64,000 nt of DNA from Maritalea sp049801075 (GTDB lineage: Bacteria; Pseudomonadota; Alphaproteobacteria; Rhizobiales; Devosiaceae), in the NCBI RefSeq assembly GCF_049801075.1, contig NZ_JBNAGG010000003.1, positions 393,012 to 457,011 on the forward strand, given 5' to 3'. Both the position numbers and the translations under genes were made by a program. This document shows, one piece after another, positions 50,475 to 61,674 of this stretch; position 1 is the stretch's first letter, and every line of letters starts with the position of its first letter. The notes below the pieces were generated by a model. That model was not told where the DNA came from. It saw only the letters and a program-made list of their open reading frames with translations, and searched no databases.

Positions 50475-51404
50475 CTAGGATCGCGGATGGGCTTTCAAAT
50501 AGGCATCCATCAAATGGGCACTATCCACCTTGGTGTAGATTTGGGTGGTGGATAGGGATGCGTGGCCCAGCAGTTCTTGAATGGCGCGAAGATCGCCACC
50601 TGCACCCAATAGGTGGGTGGCAAAGGAGTGGCGCAAAGCATGGGGTGTTGCGCTGGCGGGTAAGCCGAATGCCGCGCGCAATTTTTGCATTTTCAATTGC
50701 ACCAAACGGGCCCGCAAGGGGCCGCCCCGCGCGCCGCGAAACAGTGCATCTTTCGGCCCAGGTTGAAATGGGCATTTGCTGCGATAGTCTTCAATGGCGT
50801 CGTGGATGGCTTTGATCATTGGCACCATGCGGACTTTGCCGCCCTTGCCGGTGATGCGCAGACTGTCCTTGCCCTCAATATCTGACGGGGTGAGCGACAA
50901 GGCTTCGGCGATCCGCAGCCCGCCGCCATAGCAAAGGGCCATCACTGCAATGTCTCGCGCGGCGATCCAGGGCTCTTCATCTAAGATGTCGCCATCATCA
51001 ATTAGGCGTTTCGCGTCAATGGCCGTCAGAGCCTTAGGCAGAGATTGATCTTTTTTGGGCGCGCGGATGGCATTTAAACTGTCTGGCGTGGCCCAGCCTT
51101 CTTTTGCCAAAAACTTATAAAAGCTCTTGAGGGCCGATAGGCTGCGGGCGATTGAGCGATTTTTGGCGCCGTTGCTGCGCTTATGGGCTAAAAAGGCACG
51201 CCAATCTGTTGGCGTGAGATTTTGCAAATGCTTGGTTTGCACCGGCTCACCCAAATGTCCAACCAGAAAATGCAGCAATTGATCCAAATCTCGATCATAG
51301 GCAATCAAGGTTTGCTCCGACAGGCGGCGCAGGGAACTTAGCTCGTCTAGCCACATGGTACGCCATTGGCCGACCTGTTTTGAGTGGATGTTGTCGAATG
51401 CCAT
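50475..51404 (-). CDS. xerC: Tyrosine recombinase XerC
   Basis: XerC (309 residues) with XerD resolves chromosome dimers at dif. An N-terminal SAM-like core-binding domain spans about 8-105 (LRRLSEQTLIAYDRDLDQLL). The catalytic domain follows with GGLRIAEAL, ITGKGGKVR, HALRHSFATHLLGAGGDLRA and LGHASLSTTQIYTKVD, in which the tyrosine is the nucleophile (about Y290). It is divergent from priA with about 125 bases between. No dif site is recognised nearby. Confidence 0.93.
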   Translation of the reverse strand: MAFDNIHSKQVGQWRTMWLDELSSLRRLSEQTLIAYDRDLDQLLHFLVGHLGEPVQTKHLQNLTPTDWRAFLAHKRSNGAKNRSIARSLSALKSFYKFLAKEGWATPDSLNAIRAPKKDQSLPKALTAIDAKRLIDDGDILDEEPWIAARDIAVMALCYGGGLRIAEALSLTPSDIEGKDSLRITGKGGKVRMVPMIKAIHDAIEDYRSKCPFQPGPKDALFRGARGGPLRARLVQLKMQKLRAAFGLPASATPHALRHSFATHLLGAGGDLRAIQELLGHASLSTTQIYTKVDSAHLMDAYLKAHPRS

Positions 51405-51529
51405 GAATATTGCTCAGTTGGGTTTCACTGACTTTAAAATACAATGTCGAGCTTACCAAAGCGCAAATGTGGCTGACAATTGGTCCAATTCTTTCTAGCC
51501 TTGGTCAAAACGAATCTCTTGGAGTACGT

Positions 51530-53710
51530 GTGAACCAAATTGCATCTGACATTGTGGCGGTGATGGTGAGTGTGGCCGTGGACGGTCCCTATTCTTATCG
51601 GGTACCGCACGATATGCAGGTGGCGCGTGGATCGATTGTGCAGGTGCCGTTGGGCCCGCGCAAAGTGACAGGCGTTGTATGGGGCGAGCCAAAGGATAAG
51701 GTGGCCCACAATCGCTTGCGCGACATAGAAACACTTTTTGACACACCGCCACTGACAGATGAGCTGATGAAGCTAGTGGATTGGGTGGCGAAATATACTT
51801 TGGCGCAGCCCGGCATGGTGTTGCGCGGGGTGCTGCGGTCGCCAGAAGCCTTTGAGCCAGATAAGCCGGTGACAGTTTATCAGTTGACGGATTTGCGGCC
51901 CGAACGGCTCACGTCAGCGCGGCAGCGGGTTATCGAGACCATGGAAGATGGTTTTTCCTGGGGCAAGACGGCGCTGGTGGGCGCCAGCGGTGTTTCGCCA
52001 TCGGTGATCGAGGGGTTGGTGAAGCAAGGGGTGCTGGAGCAACATTTTGTACCACCGCCGCCAATTGTTACTGCACCGGATGCAGACCATAATCCGCTTT
52101 CTCTGAATGATGAGCAGCAGGCTGCTGTTGATGCCATTACCAGCAATGGGTTTCATCAATTTGGTGTTTCGCTGCTGGATGGGGTGACTGGCTCGGGCAA
52201 AACGGAAGTGTTTTTTGAAGCGGTGGCGGCCTGTCTCAAAGCTGGCCGGCAAGCTGTGATTTTGCTGCCCGAGATTGCGTTGACCCATACTTTCCTCGAT
52301 CGGTTTGAACAGCGGTTTGGCGCGAGACCCGGAGAGTGGCACTCCGATATGACCCCTGTGCAACGGGCACGCATGTGGCGCGCTGTGGCGCGGGGCAAAG
52401 TGCCTGCGGTTGTTGGCGCACGCTCGGCATTGTTTTTGCCGTTTCCAGATCTGGGCCTTATCGTGATCGATGAAGAACATGATGGGGCGTTTAAGCAATC
52501 TGACCGCGTGAATTATCATGCACGGGATATGGCGGTGGTGCGCGCCAATCTCACCAAAGGACATGTGATTCTATCTTCGGCCACACCATCGGTGGAAAGT
52601 CGCAACAATGCCGACCAAGGCAGATACCAACATGTGAAAATGCTGGGTCGCTTTGCTGAAGCGGCAATGCCGGATATTACCGCTATCGATATGCGGGCGG
52701 ATGGTCCAGAGAAGGGCGAATGGATCGCCCCGAAACTGGCGCGGGAAATCTTTTCAGTTTTGGATCGGGGTGAGCAGGCTTTGCTGTTCCTCAATCGCCG
52801 GGGCTATGCGCCGCTGACCTTGTGCCGTTCTTGCGGCCATCAATATCAATGCCCGGACTGTTCAGCCTGGTTGGTTGAGCATCGGTTTCGCGGCGTGCTG
52901 ACCTGTCACCATTGTGGTCATGAAATTGGTGTGCCGAAAGAATGCCATAAATGCGGGGCGGACGATTCGCTGGTGCCGATTGGTCCTGGTATTGAACGTA
53001 TTGCGGAAGAGGCCGCAAAACGTTTCCCCGATGCAAGACGGGTAATCCTCTCGTCAGACATGGGCACTATGGCGCAAACCAAGGCCCGATTCGAAGAAAT
53101 TGCACAGGGCGATTATGATTTGATCATCGGCACCCAATTGGTGGCCAAAGGGCACCATTTCCCCAAATTGAATTTGGTGGGCGTGCTGGATGCGGATTTG
53201 GGGTTGGCGCATGGCGACCCGCGCGCGGCCGAAAAAACCTTTCAGCTTCTGACGCAGGTTACAGGACGCGCAGGACGTACAGGCAAGTCTGGCCGTGCCT
53301 TCTTGCAAACTTATGTGCCCGAGCATGCGGTGATGCAGGCGTTGGTGCGTGGTGATCGGGAAGCATTTTATGCCCATGAGATCAAAGCGCGGGGCATGGT
53401 TGGCTTGCCACCCTTTGGCCGATTGGCGGCACTGATTATTTCTGCCAATGAACATGATGTGGCTTTTAACTATGCGCGGCAGTTGGCGGTTCTTTCGCCA
53501 AAGGCGCCGGACGAGGCTAAGCTGAAATTGTTCGGCCCAGCAGATGCACCTGTAGCGATGGTGCGCGGACGGCATCGTGTGCGGTTGCTGGTGCAAAGCG
53601 AAAAGCAGTTTGATCTTTCCGGATATGTGCGCTTTTGGCTGGCTGAAGGGCCAAAACCAACGGGAAATTTGCGGGTTCAGGTCGATATTGACCCGATGAG
53701 CTTTTACTAG
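51530..53710 (+). CDS. priA: Primosomal protein N' (replication restart helicase PriA)
   Basis: PriA restarts stalled replication forks. The start is GTG 51530, chosen because GGAG lies 5 bases upstream and the product (726 residues) has the expected length; the frame is open further upstream. The N-terminal 3'BD is DGPYSYRVPHDMQVARGSIV. The Walker A is LLDGVTGSGKTEVFFE and the DEEH box is LIVIDEEHDGAFKQ. The zinc domain has CRSCGHQYQCPDC and CHHCGHEIGVPKECHKC. The C-terminal helicase domain ends VQVDIDPMSFY. Confidence 0.97.
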   Translation: MNQIASDIVAVMVSVAVDGPYSYRVPHDMQVARGSIVQVPLGPRKVTGVVWGEPKDKVAHNRLRDIETLFDTPPLTDELMKLVDWVAKYTLAQPGMVLRGVLRSPEAFEPDKPVTVYQLTDLRPERLTSARQRVIETMEDGFSWGKTALVGASGVSPSVIEGLVKQGVLEQHFVPPPPIVTAPDADHNPLSLNDEQQAAVDAITSNGFHQFGVSLLDGVTGSGKTEVFFEAVAACLKAGRQAVILLPEIALTHTFLDRFEQRFGARPGEWHSDMTPVQRARMWRAVARGKVPAVVGARSALFLPFPDLGLIVIDEEHDGAFKQSDRVNYHARDMAVVRANLTKGHVILSSATPSVESRNNADQGRYQHVKMLGRFAEAAMPDITAIDMRADGPEKGEWIAPKLAREIFSVLDRGEQALLFLNRRGYAPLTLCRSCGHQYQCPDCSAWLVEHRFRGVLTCHHCGHEIGVPKECHKCGADDSLVPIGPGIERIAEEAAKRFPDARRVILSSDMGTMAQTKARFEEIAQGDYDLIIGTQLVAKGHHFPKLNLVGVLDADLGLAHGDPRAAEKTFQLLTQVTGRAGRTGKSGRAFLQTYVPEHAVMQALVRGDREAFYAHEIKARGMVGLPPFGRLAALIISANEHDVAFNYARQLAVLSPKAPDEAKLKLFGPADAPVAMVRGRHRVRLLVQSEKQFDLSGYVRFWLAEGPKPTGNLRVQVDIDPMSFY

Positions 53711-53747
53711 AATTGTCGGGCAAAAATGACCCTGAAGTGCGACAATT
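53711..53747 (+). other. Weak stem-loop downstream of priA
   Basis: AATTGTCG (53711-53718) and CGACAATT (53740-53747) form a perfect 8-bp stem with a 21-base loop immediately after the priA stop. There is no proper T-run, only TTGTCAATCTTTT. It may help terminate priA. Confidence 0.45.
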
Positions 53748-53824
53748 TGTCAATCTTTTATGATTCCGTGTGGGAATCTCACGAATCCGCCCAAAGTTAG
53801 GCATGAAAATGGTCCCTGCATATT

Positions 53825-53857
53825 GCGCACCCGAAAGCCATGTGATAGACGGTGCGC
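53825..53857 (+). promoter_or_regulatory. GC hairpin upstream of the atp operon
   Basis: GCGCACC (53825-53831) pairs with GGTGCGC (53851-53857) across a 19-base loop, about 126 bases before the atpH start. A leader regulatory role is possible but unsupported beyond the pairing. Confidence 0.35.
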
Positions 53858-53982
53858 GATATTTGAGGGGGATCGACAGGTCCAACTATAAACACCATTG
53901 AATTTTGTTTCGGATTGGAAAGTTGTTCTAACTTTACAAAACGGGTTTGAGCAAAGTTCGAGAAGATTGGGGAATAGAGGCG

Positions 53983-54542
53983 TTGAGCGCACAAAACTCA
54001 GTTCTAACTCAGATCGCACGGCCATATGCGTCAGCACTTTTTGACCTTGCGCGTGACGCGAAAGACGTCGCCGGTGTTGAAAAGGGGCTCGATGGCCTTT
54101 CTAAAATGATCAATGAAAGTGCAGAATTTGCTGACTTTTTGAAGAGCCCTGTCATCAGCGGCGAGCAAAAAGAGCAAGTTGTTGCTGCGCTTTTGGCGAA
54201 GGCAAAGGCAAAGGGCCTTGTAGCCAATTTTGTTTCCTTGGTGGCCAAGAACGGACGATTGTTCGCTTTGACCGCCATGATTAACCAGTTCAAAGCGCTT
54301 GCAGCGGAAGACCGTGGCGAAGTTCACGCCGAGGTCACCTCTGCTCAACCGCTTTCGAAAGCACACCAGGACAGCCTTGCTGCTGCTCTGAAAAAGAAAA
54401 TCGGCAAGGATGTCACGCTTGAGCAACATGTGGATGCTGATCTTATTGGGGGCTTGATCGTTAAGGTCGGTTCACAAATGATCGATTCCTCGCTTAAGAC
54501 GAAATTGACTGCCATGAAGATCGCCATGAAAGAGGTCGGCTA

Positions 54543-54543
<1 letters not shown>
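53983..54543 (+). CDS. atpH: ATP synthase F1 delta subunit
   Basis: The delta subunit (186 residues from the chosen start) links F1 to the peripheral stalk. TQIARPYASALFDLARDA is the usual N-terminus and DLIGGLIVKVGSQMIDSSLK near the end is the conserved family region. No ATG is available. I take TTG 53983, which gives the family's typical length and has GGGGA about 9 bases upstream; an earlier TTG (53947) would give 198. Its stop overlaps the atpA start by one base. Confidence 0.93.
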
Positions 54544-56075
<1,532 letters not shown>

Positions 56076-56106
56076 CTGAGTGGTTTAACTAAGGAGCTGA
56101 GGTGCT

Positions 56107-56988
56107 ATGCCCTCATTGAAGGACCTTAAAAACCGGATCTCTTCGGTCAAGTCGACCCAGAAGATCACCAAAGCCATGCAGATGGTGGCAGCAGCAAAGT
56201 TGCGTCGTGCGCAAGAGAATGCTGAAAATGCTCGGCCTTATGCCGAACGCATGAATGATGTGCTCTCTTCATTGGCCACAGCCTATAAGGGGCGTGAAGA
56301 CGCCCCTCAATTGCTGGGTGGTAATGGCAAAGACCAAACGCACCTGCTTGTTGTTGCAACAGCGGAGCGTGGCCTTTGTGGTGGCTTCAACTCCAATATT
56401 GCTAAGTTGGCGCGTGATCATGCCAATAAGCTTTTGGCTGAAGGTAAAACGGTTAAAATTTTGTGCGTAGGCAAAAAGGGACATGACGTGTTGAAGCGTT
56501 TGTTCCCAGATCAAATCTTGGATTTGATTACCCTGCGCGAAGTCAAGCAAGTTGGTTACACTGACGCTCAAAGCATTGGCGAACGTGTGCTCGACATGTT
56601 TGAAAAAGACGAATTTGACGTTGCAACCTTGTTCTATTCGAAATTCCAGTCTGTGATCGCTCAGGTGCCAACGGCGCACCAACTGATCCCTGCTGTGTTT
56701 GATGAGACAGAGGAAGACGCCGGCGCAGATTCAGCCAACTATGAATATGAGCCGAGCGAAGAAGCAATTCTTGAGGACTTGCTTCCCCGCAATATCTCTG
56801 TGCAAATTTTCCACGCATTGTTGGAAAATGGTGCCGGTGAAATGGGCGCGAAAATGACCGCTATGGACAACGCGACCCGCAATGCTGGTGATATGATCAA
56901 GAAATTGAACATCAGCTATAACCGTCAGCGCCAAGCGCAGATTACAAAAGAATTGATTGAAATTATCTCAGGCGCGGAAGCGCTCTAA
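56107..56988 (+). CDS. atpG: ATP synthase F1 gamma subunit
   Basis: AtpG (293 residues) is the rotating central shaft. The N-terminal coiled coil PSLKDLKNRISSVKSTQKIT and the C-terminal helix AMDNATRNAGDMIKKLNISY are the highly conserved ends. GGAGCTGAGG precedes the ATG. A slightly long acidic insert near residues 195-220 (ETEEDAGADSANYEYEPSEE) is common in alphaproteobacterial gamma subunits. Confidence 0.98.
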   Translation: MPSLKDLKNRISSVKSTQKITKAMQMVAAAKLRRAQENAENARPYAERMNDVLSSLATAYKGREDAPQLLGGNGKDQTHLLVVATAERGLCGGFNSNIAKLARDHANKLLAEGKTVKILCVGKKGHDVLKRLFPDQILDLITLREVKQVGYTDAQSIGERVLDMFEKDEFDVATLFYSKFQSVIAQVPTAHQLIPAVFDETEEDAGADSANYEYEPSEEAILEDLLPRNISVQIFHALLENGAGEMGAKMTAMDNATRNAGDMIKKLNISYNRQRQAQITKELIEIISGAEAL

Positions 56989-57006
56989 GGCAAACGAGGA
57001 CAGACC

Positions 57007-58437
57007 ATGGCAGCAAAAGCGAAACAGGTCGGACGCATTGCGCAGGTTATTGGCGCGGTGGTGGACGTTGAGTTTGACGGCGACCTCCCGGCAATTTTGG
57101 ATGCGCTTGAAACAGACAATAATGGCAACCGGTTGGTACTGGAAGTGGCTCAGCACTTGGGCGAAAACACTGTACGTACCATCGCGATGGACACGACCGA
57201 AGGTCTTGTTCGTGGACAAGAAGTAGCCAGCACAGGTGAATCAATCACGGTTCCAGTGGGCGAAGGTACTCTTGGCCGCATCATGAACGTGATTGGTCAG
57301 CCAATCGACGAAGCAGGCGAAATCAAATCAAAAGCACGGCGTCCAATTCACGCTGAGGCACCTGAATTTGTTGAACAGTCTCCAGAAGCTGAAATTCTGG
57401 TAACCGGCATTAAGGTTGTTGACCTTTTGGCGCCATATGCGAAGGGCGGTAAGATCGGCCTATTCGGTGGTGCTGGTGTTGGTAAAACAGTTCTTATTCA
57501 GGAATTGATCAACAACGTTGCGAACAATCACGGTGGTTATTCTGTGTTTGCGGGCGTTGGCGAGCGTACACGTGAAGGTAACGACCTTTACTGGGAAATG
57601 ATTGAATCTGGCGTGAACCAAGAAAAGGGCGGCGAAGGCTCTAAATGTTCATTGGTGTTCGGTCAGATGAACGAGCCTCCAGGTGCTCGTGCCCGTGTGG
57701 CGTTGACAGGTTTGACCATTGCGGAACAGTTCCGTGATGAAGGTCAGGACGTGTTGTTCTTCGTGGATAACATCTTCCGCTTTACACAGGCTGGTTCAGA
57801 AGTGTCAGCGCTGTTGGGTCGTATTCCTTCAGCTGTGGGTTATCAGCCAACATTGGCGACTGACATGGGTGACATGCAGGAGCGGATTACAACCACTTCA
57901 AAGGGGTCTATTACCTCTGTGCAAGCGGTTTACGTGCCTGCCGATGACTTGACTGACCCTGCACCTGCAACAACATTTGCTCACTTGGATGCGCAAACAG
58001 TTTTGAACCGTGCGATTTCTGAAAAGGGTATTTACCCTGCGGTTGACCCGTTGGATTCAAACTCACGTTTGTTGGACCCTCAAGTGGTTGGCGAAGAGCA
58101 CTATGCAGTTGCTCGTGAAGTTCAAGAAATTTTGCAGCGCTATAAAGCACTTCAAGACATTATCGCGATTTTGGGTATGGACGAATTGTCTGAAGAAGAC
58201 AAAATGACTGTGGCCCGTGCGCGTAAGATTGAGCGCTTTATGTCTCAGCCATTCCACGTGGCGGAAGTATTTACTGGTACATCTGGTATCTTCGTTCCAT
58301 TGGAAGAAACTGTTAAAGCCTTTAAAGGTCTGGTTGCTGGTGATTATGACCACTTGCCAGAAGCTGCGTTCTACATGGTTGGTACCATTGATGACGCCGT
58401 GAAAAAGGCACAGAAACTGGCTGCGGAAGCTGCGTAA
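57007..58437 (+). CDS. atpD: ATP synthase F1 beta subunit
   Basis: AtpD (476 residues) holds the catalytic sites. The P-loop is GLFGGAGVGKTVLIQELI, followed by GVGERTREGNDLYWEM with the catalytic glutamate and the DELSEED motif near the C-terminal third. The N-terminus AKAKQVGRIAQVIGAVVDVE is typical. ACGAGGAC lies before the ATG. Confidence 0.99.
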   Translation: MAAKAKQVGRIAQVIGAVVDVEFDGDLPAILDALETDNNGNRLVLEVAQHLGENTVRTIAMDTTEGLVRGQEVASTGESITVPVGEGTLGRIMNVIGQPIDEAGEIKSKARRPIHAEAPEFVEQSPEAEILVTGIKVVDLLAPYAKGGKIGLFGGAGVGKTVLIQELINNVANNHGGYSVFAGVGERTREGNDLYWEMIESGVNQEKGGEGSKCSLVFGQMNEPPGARARVALTGLTIAEQFRDEGQDVLFFVDNIFRFTQAGSEVSALLGRIPSAVGYQPTLATDMGDMQERITTTSKGSITSVQAVYVPADDLTDPAPATTFAHLDAQTVLNRAISEKGIYPAVDPLDSNSRLLDPQVVGEEHYAVAREVQEILQRYKALQDIIAILGMDELSEEDKMTVARARKIERFMSQPFHVAEVFTGTSGIFVPLEETVKAFKGLVAGDYDHLPEAAFYMVGTIDDAVKKAQKLAAEAA

Positions 58438-58452
58438 GGTTAAGAGGTAAGT

Positions 58453-58872
58453 ATGGCCGAAGGCATTAAAATCGAAGTGGTTTCACCAGAGAACTTGGTG
58501 CTGAGCGACGATGTGGCTTCGGTCACCGTGCCTGGTACCGACGGTTATTTCACGGTGATGGGCGACCATGCCGCGATGATGACAACCCTCAAGGCTGGCT
58601 TTGTGACCGTTAAAGCTGAAAATGGCGATGTGCGCTCATTTTATGTGCGTGGCGGTTTTGCCGATGTATCAAATGCAGGTCTAACCATTTTGGCGGAAGA
58701 AGCCAAAACAGGTGAAGACTTTGACCGCTCTGAAGTAGATGCGGCCATTGTCTCTGCACAAGAGGCATTGGACAAAGCAGGTGATGATCACGCCAAACAA
58801 GAAGCACAAAACAACCTAGACGGTTGGAAAAACTTGCTTCTTGAAGTGGATGCTGGTGGCATGGTCCACTAA
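58453..58872 (+). CDS. atpC: ATP synthase F1 epsilon subunit
   Basis: AtpC (139 residues) is the regulatory epsilon subunit on the central stalk. The beta sandwich (IKIEVVSPENLVLSDDVASV, PGTDGYFTVMGDHAAMMTTL) is followed by a short helical hairpin (about residues 95-135). It ends the atpHAGDC operon and is followed by a strong terminator. Confidence 0.96.
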   Translation: MAEGIKIEVVSPENLVLSDDVASVTVPGTDGYFTVMGDHAAMMTTLKAGFVTVKAENGDVRSFYVRGGFADVSNAGLTILAEEAKTGEDFDRSEVDAAIVSAQEALDKAGDDHAKQEAQNNLDGWKNLLLEVDAGGMVH

Positions 58873-58894
58873 GCGTCCTACGCTTCAAAGTTTT

Positions 58895-58926
58895 AAGGGC
58901 TCGCAGTTTTGCGGGCCCTTTTTTTT
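58895..58926 (+). terminator. Rho-independent terminator after atpC
   Basis: AAGGGCTCGC (58895-58904) pairs with GCGGGCCCTT (58911-58920), a 10-bp stem with one wobble pair, then eight T residues. Confidence 0.93.
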
Positions 58927-59019
58927 GATATTTCTTAAAACTCCTTAGAAAATGTAACCATGCTTTAATTAAATGCGCCCAAAATGTTTTGAGAAGAATA
59001 TAATTACTATCTGATATTT

Positions 59020-59073
59020 AGAGCAATAATCGACTTTTCCCATATTAGGGGTCGGCTATTGCTCTATTTTTTT
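59020..59073 (+). promoter_or_regulatory. Terminator-like hairpin in the chemoreceptor leader
   Basis: AGAGCAATA (59020-59028) pairs with TATTGCTCT (59057-59065), with inner pairing of CGAC (59031-59034) to GTCG (59051-59054), followed by ATTTTTTT. It lies 35 bases before the next gene's ATG, and a second small stem (GTCCG with CGGAC, 59074-59090) follows. It may attenuate the chemoreceptor transcript. Confidence 0.55.
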
Positions 59074-59107
59074 GTCCGTGGGGCTGCGGACAAGATTGGA
59101 GACAAAT

Positions 59108-61639
59108 ATGAAATTGCTTGAGCGCATGAAGATCGTCCATAAAATTCCCGGACTAGTGATCGCCGCAACACTGACCGTGGGGCTGTCGCTGGGCGTGGTG
59201 AGTGTAATTATCGGCTCTAACGTTGTTACCGAAGCGGCAACGAAGAAGCTTGAAACCGCTGCGACCAATCTTGAACGCGAGCTCGAGCGATATTTGCAAG
59301 AAATTGAGGGCGACCTCGAATTGCAGGCAACGCACCCTTATACGGTGGATGCGTTGAATGCCTTTGCCGTTGGCTTTGACGAAGTTGAAGGCGACAAGGC
59401 TAAGACCCTGCAAAATGCCTATATTGAGGAAAATCCAAATCAGTTGGGTGAAAAGCATCTGCTGGATGCCGCTCCGGGTGACAATAGCTATAACCAAGCT
59501 CACGCCAAGTTCCACCCCGTCTATCGTGACCTACTGGAAGAACGCGGCTACTACGACATCTTCATGTTCAACACCAATGGCGATCTCGTCTACAGTGTTT
59601 TTAAAGAGTTGGATTACGCCACAAACTTCAAGTCTGGTGGTGGCCAATGGGCAGATACCGATCTCGGCAATGCGTTCCGCGCGGGTATTGCGTTGAACAA
59701 AGGCGAGCAGCAATTCTTTGACTTCAAGCCTTACGCGCCGAGCTATGATGCGCCAGCAGCGTTCATTTCTGCGCCGGTGTTTGATGGCAACCAACGCATT
59801 GGCGTAATCGCCTACCAAATGCCAATCGATAAAATCAATCAGGTCATGGCTTCAGAAGCAGGTTTGGGCGCGACTGGGGAAACCATCCTGGTTGGCGCAG
59901 ACTATAAGTTGCGCAATGATTCTACCTTTAGTGAAGAAAACGACATTCTGAACACCACATATGAATCGGATGCTCTGGCAAAAGTATTCGATAATGTGGC
60001 GGTTTCAGGTGAAGAAGTTGGCTACCGCGATATCACCTCGCTATTTTATGCAGCACATGTGAAGTTTGACGGTGCGGACTGGGCGGTGGTTGCACTGCAG
60101 GATAAAGAAGAGGCGTTGAGCGCCATTGGCTTTATGTCCATGATGATGATGGGCATTGGGCTTCTAGTGAGTGCTGTAATCGCCTTTCTCGGTTTTGTAT
60201 TCTCAAAAACCATCACCACCCCGATGGCAAAAATCTCGGATGCGATGTCTCGCATTTCAAACAATGAGCTGGACTTGGTTGTAGAAAACCAAGATCGCTC
60301 TGACGAGGTGGGTGAAATGGCGCGGGCCGTTGAGGTGTTTCGCGATAATGCAGAAAAGATTGCTGCGTTGGATGCTGAAGAGCGGGAACGTGCCGCCCAA
60401 CTGGCGGACCGTAACAAAGCCATGCAGGCTCTCCAGGATTCCATGGGGCAAGTTGTGGGCTCTGCAGCAGCAGGTGATTTCTCTCAACGCATTAATCTGG
60501 AATTGCGCGACGAGGGATTGAAGAAGATCGCGAACAGCGTAAACGGTCTTGTTTCGACTGTGGACCGTGGTTTGAAAGAAACCGGCGAAGTGCTGTCAGC
60601 TTTGGCGAACACCAATCTGACTGTGCGGATGGAAGGCGACTATGAAGGTGCGTTCTTGCAGTTGAAGAACGATACCAACCGGGTTGGTGATCGGTTGACC
60701 GAAGTGGTTGGCCAGCTGCGCACGACATCTCGTGCCCTTAAAACAGCAACAGGCGAGATCCTTTCTGGTGCCAACGATCTTTCTGATCGTACGACCCGTC
60801 AGGCCGCGACAATTGAAGAAACCTCTGCAGCCATGGAGCAATTGGCCAACACAGTGTTGGAAAATGCAAAAGAAGCTGAAGAAGCCTCAAACATTGCCGA
60901 GCGGGTCCGCTCAACTGCGGAAGAAGGTGGCGATGTGATGCGTCAGGCCAATGAGGCGATGGAACGGATTACAACCTCTTCGAATAAGATCTCGAACATT
61001 ATCGGCATGATTGACGATATTGCTTTCCAAACCAACTTGTTGGCCTTGAACGCCTCTGTTGAAGCGGCGCGGGCAGGTGAAGCCGGTAAAGGCTTTGCGG
61101 TGGTTGCTGTTGAAGTGCGGCGTCTGGCGCAATCAGCGGCAGAAGCGTCAAACGAAGTGAAGGCTTTGATTGAGCAGTCTGTAACCGAAGTTGATGGTGG
61201 TTCACAATTGGTGGCGCAAGCAGCCAAGAGCTTGGAAGCAATGCTGGAGGCAGCACGGTCTAACAACACAATCATGGTTTCGATTGCGGATAAGAGCAAA
61301 TCGCAAGCGTCTGCGATTGAGCAGATCAACACTGCGGTGCGCGACATGGATGAAACCACCCAGCACAATGCGGCTTTGGTGGAAGAAACCAACGCGGCGA
61401 TTGAGCAGACTGAAAACCAGGCTAATGAGCTCGACAATATTGTTGAAGTGTTTGTGACAGAAGAGGGTGGTCAATCACGGCAGCTCGCTGCTGCAAGCCG
61501 GCCCGCAGCCAGTGCCCCTGCTGCCAAACCTCTCAGTGGCGTAAAGCAAATGCAGGCCAAGGCCATGTCTGCGGCAAAGTCTATGGTCACCCGCGGCAAC
61601 AATGCTGTTGCTGTCGATCAGGAATGGGAAGAGTTTTAA
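59108..61639 (+). CDS. Methyl-accepting chemotaxis protein with periplasmic Cache domain
   Basis: The 843-residue receptor has a first membrane helix at about 17-38, a large periplasmic region (about 40-335) resembling a double Cache domain (YYDIFMFNTNGDLVYSVFKE, FISAPVFDGNQRIGVIAYQM) and a second helix near 340-362. HAMP segments follow (about 363-415 and 475-545), then the signalling coiled coil with hairpin tip QTNLLALNASVEAARAGEAG. The last five residues, EWEEF, match the aromatic pentapeptide that tethers CheR/CheB. The ATG at 59108 has GGAG 7 bases upstream. From about 60527 the gene is nearly identical to the next receptor. Confidence 0.95.
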   Translation: MKLLERMKIVHKIPGLVIAATLTVGLSLGVVSVIIGSNVVTEAATKKLETAATNLERELERYLQEIEGDLELQATHPYTVDALNAFAVGFDEVEGDKAKTLQNAYIEENPNQLGEKHLLDAAPGDNSYNQAHAKFHPVYRDLLEERGYYDIFMFNTNGDLVYSVFKELDYATNFKSGGGQWADTDLGNAFRAGIALNKGEQQFFDFKPYAPSYDAPAAFISAPVFDGNQRIGVIAYQMPIDKINQVMASEAGLGATGETILVGADYKLRNDSTFSEENDILNTTYESDALAKVFDNVAVSGEEVGYRDITSLFYAAHVKFDGADWAVVALQDKEEALSAIGFMSMMMMGIGLLVSAVIAFLGFVFSKTITTPMAKISDAMSRISNNELDLVVENQDRSDEVGEMARAVEVFRDNAEKIAALDAEERERAAQLADRNKAMQALQDSMGQVVGSAAAGDFSQRINLELRDEGLKKIANSVNGLVSTVDRGLKETGEVLSALANTNLTVRMEGDYEGAFLQLKNDTNRVGDRLTEVVGQLRTTSRALKTATGEILSGANDLSDRTTRQAATIEETSAAMEQLANTVLENAKEAEEASNIAERVRSTAEEGGDVMRQANEAMERITTSSNKISNIIGMIDDIAFQTNLLALNASVEAARAGEAGKGFAVVAVEVRRLAQSAAEASNEVKALIEQSVTEVDGGSQLVAQAAKSLEAMLEAARSNNTIMVSIADKSKSQASAIEQINTAVRDMDETTQHNAALVEETNAAIEQTENQANELDNIVEVFVTEEGGQSRQLAAASRPAASAPAAKPLSGVKQMQAKAMSAAKSMVTRGNNAVAVDQEWEEF
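60527..61494 (+). repeat. Direct repeat unit 1 (chemoreceptor signalling half)
   Basis: This stretch matches 63033-64000 at a constant offset of 2506. I see four mismatches (at about 60544, 60582, 60601 and 60703) and then no difference from 60704 to 61494. Just upstream of 60527 the two genes differ at many codon third positions, so the border is sharp. Confidence 0.9.
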
Positions 61640-61674
61640 AATTCCTTGCCGCACATAATATGCGTTCAGAACCG

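Noticed and set aside
58927..59107. A cyclic-di-GMP riboswitch in the chemoreceptor leader
   Set aside because: The GEMM core with its tetraloop and receptor is not found. The structure is a simple hairpin with a T-run.
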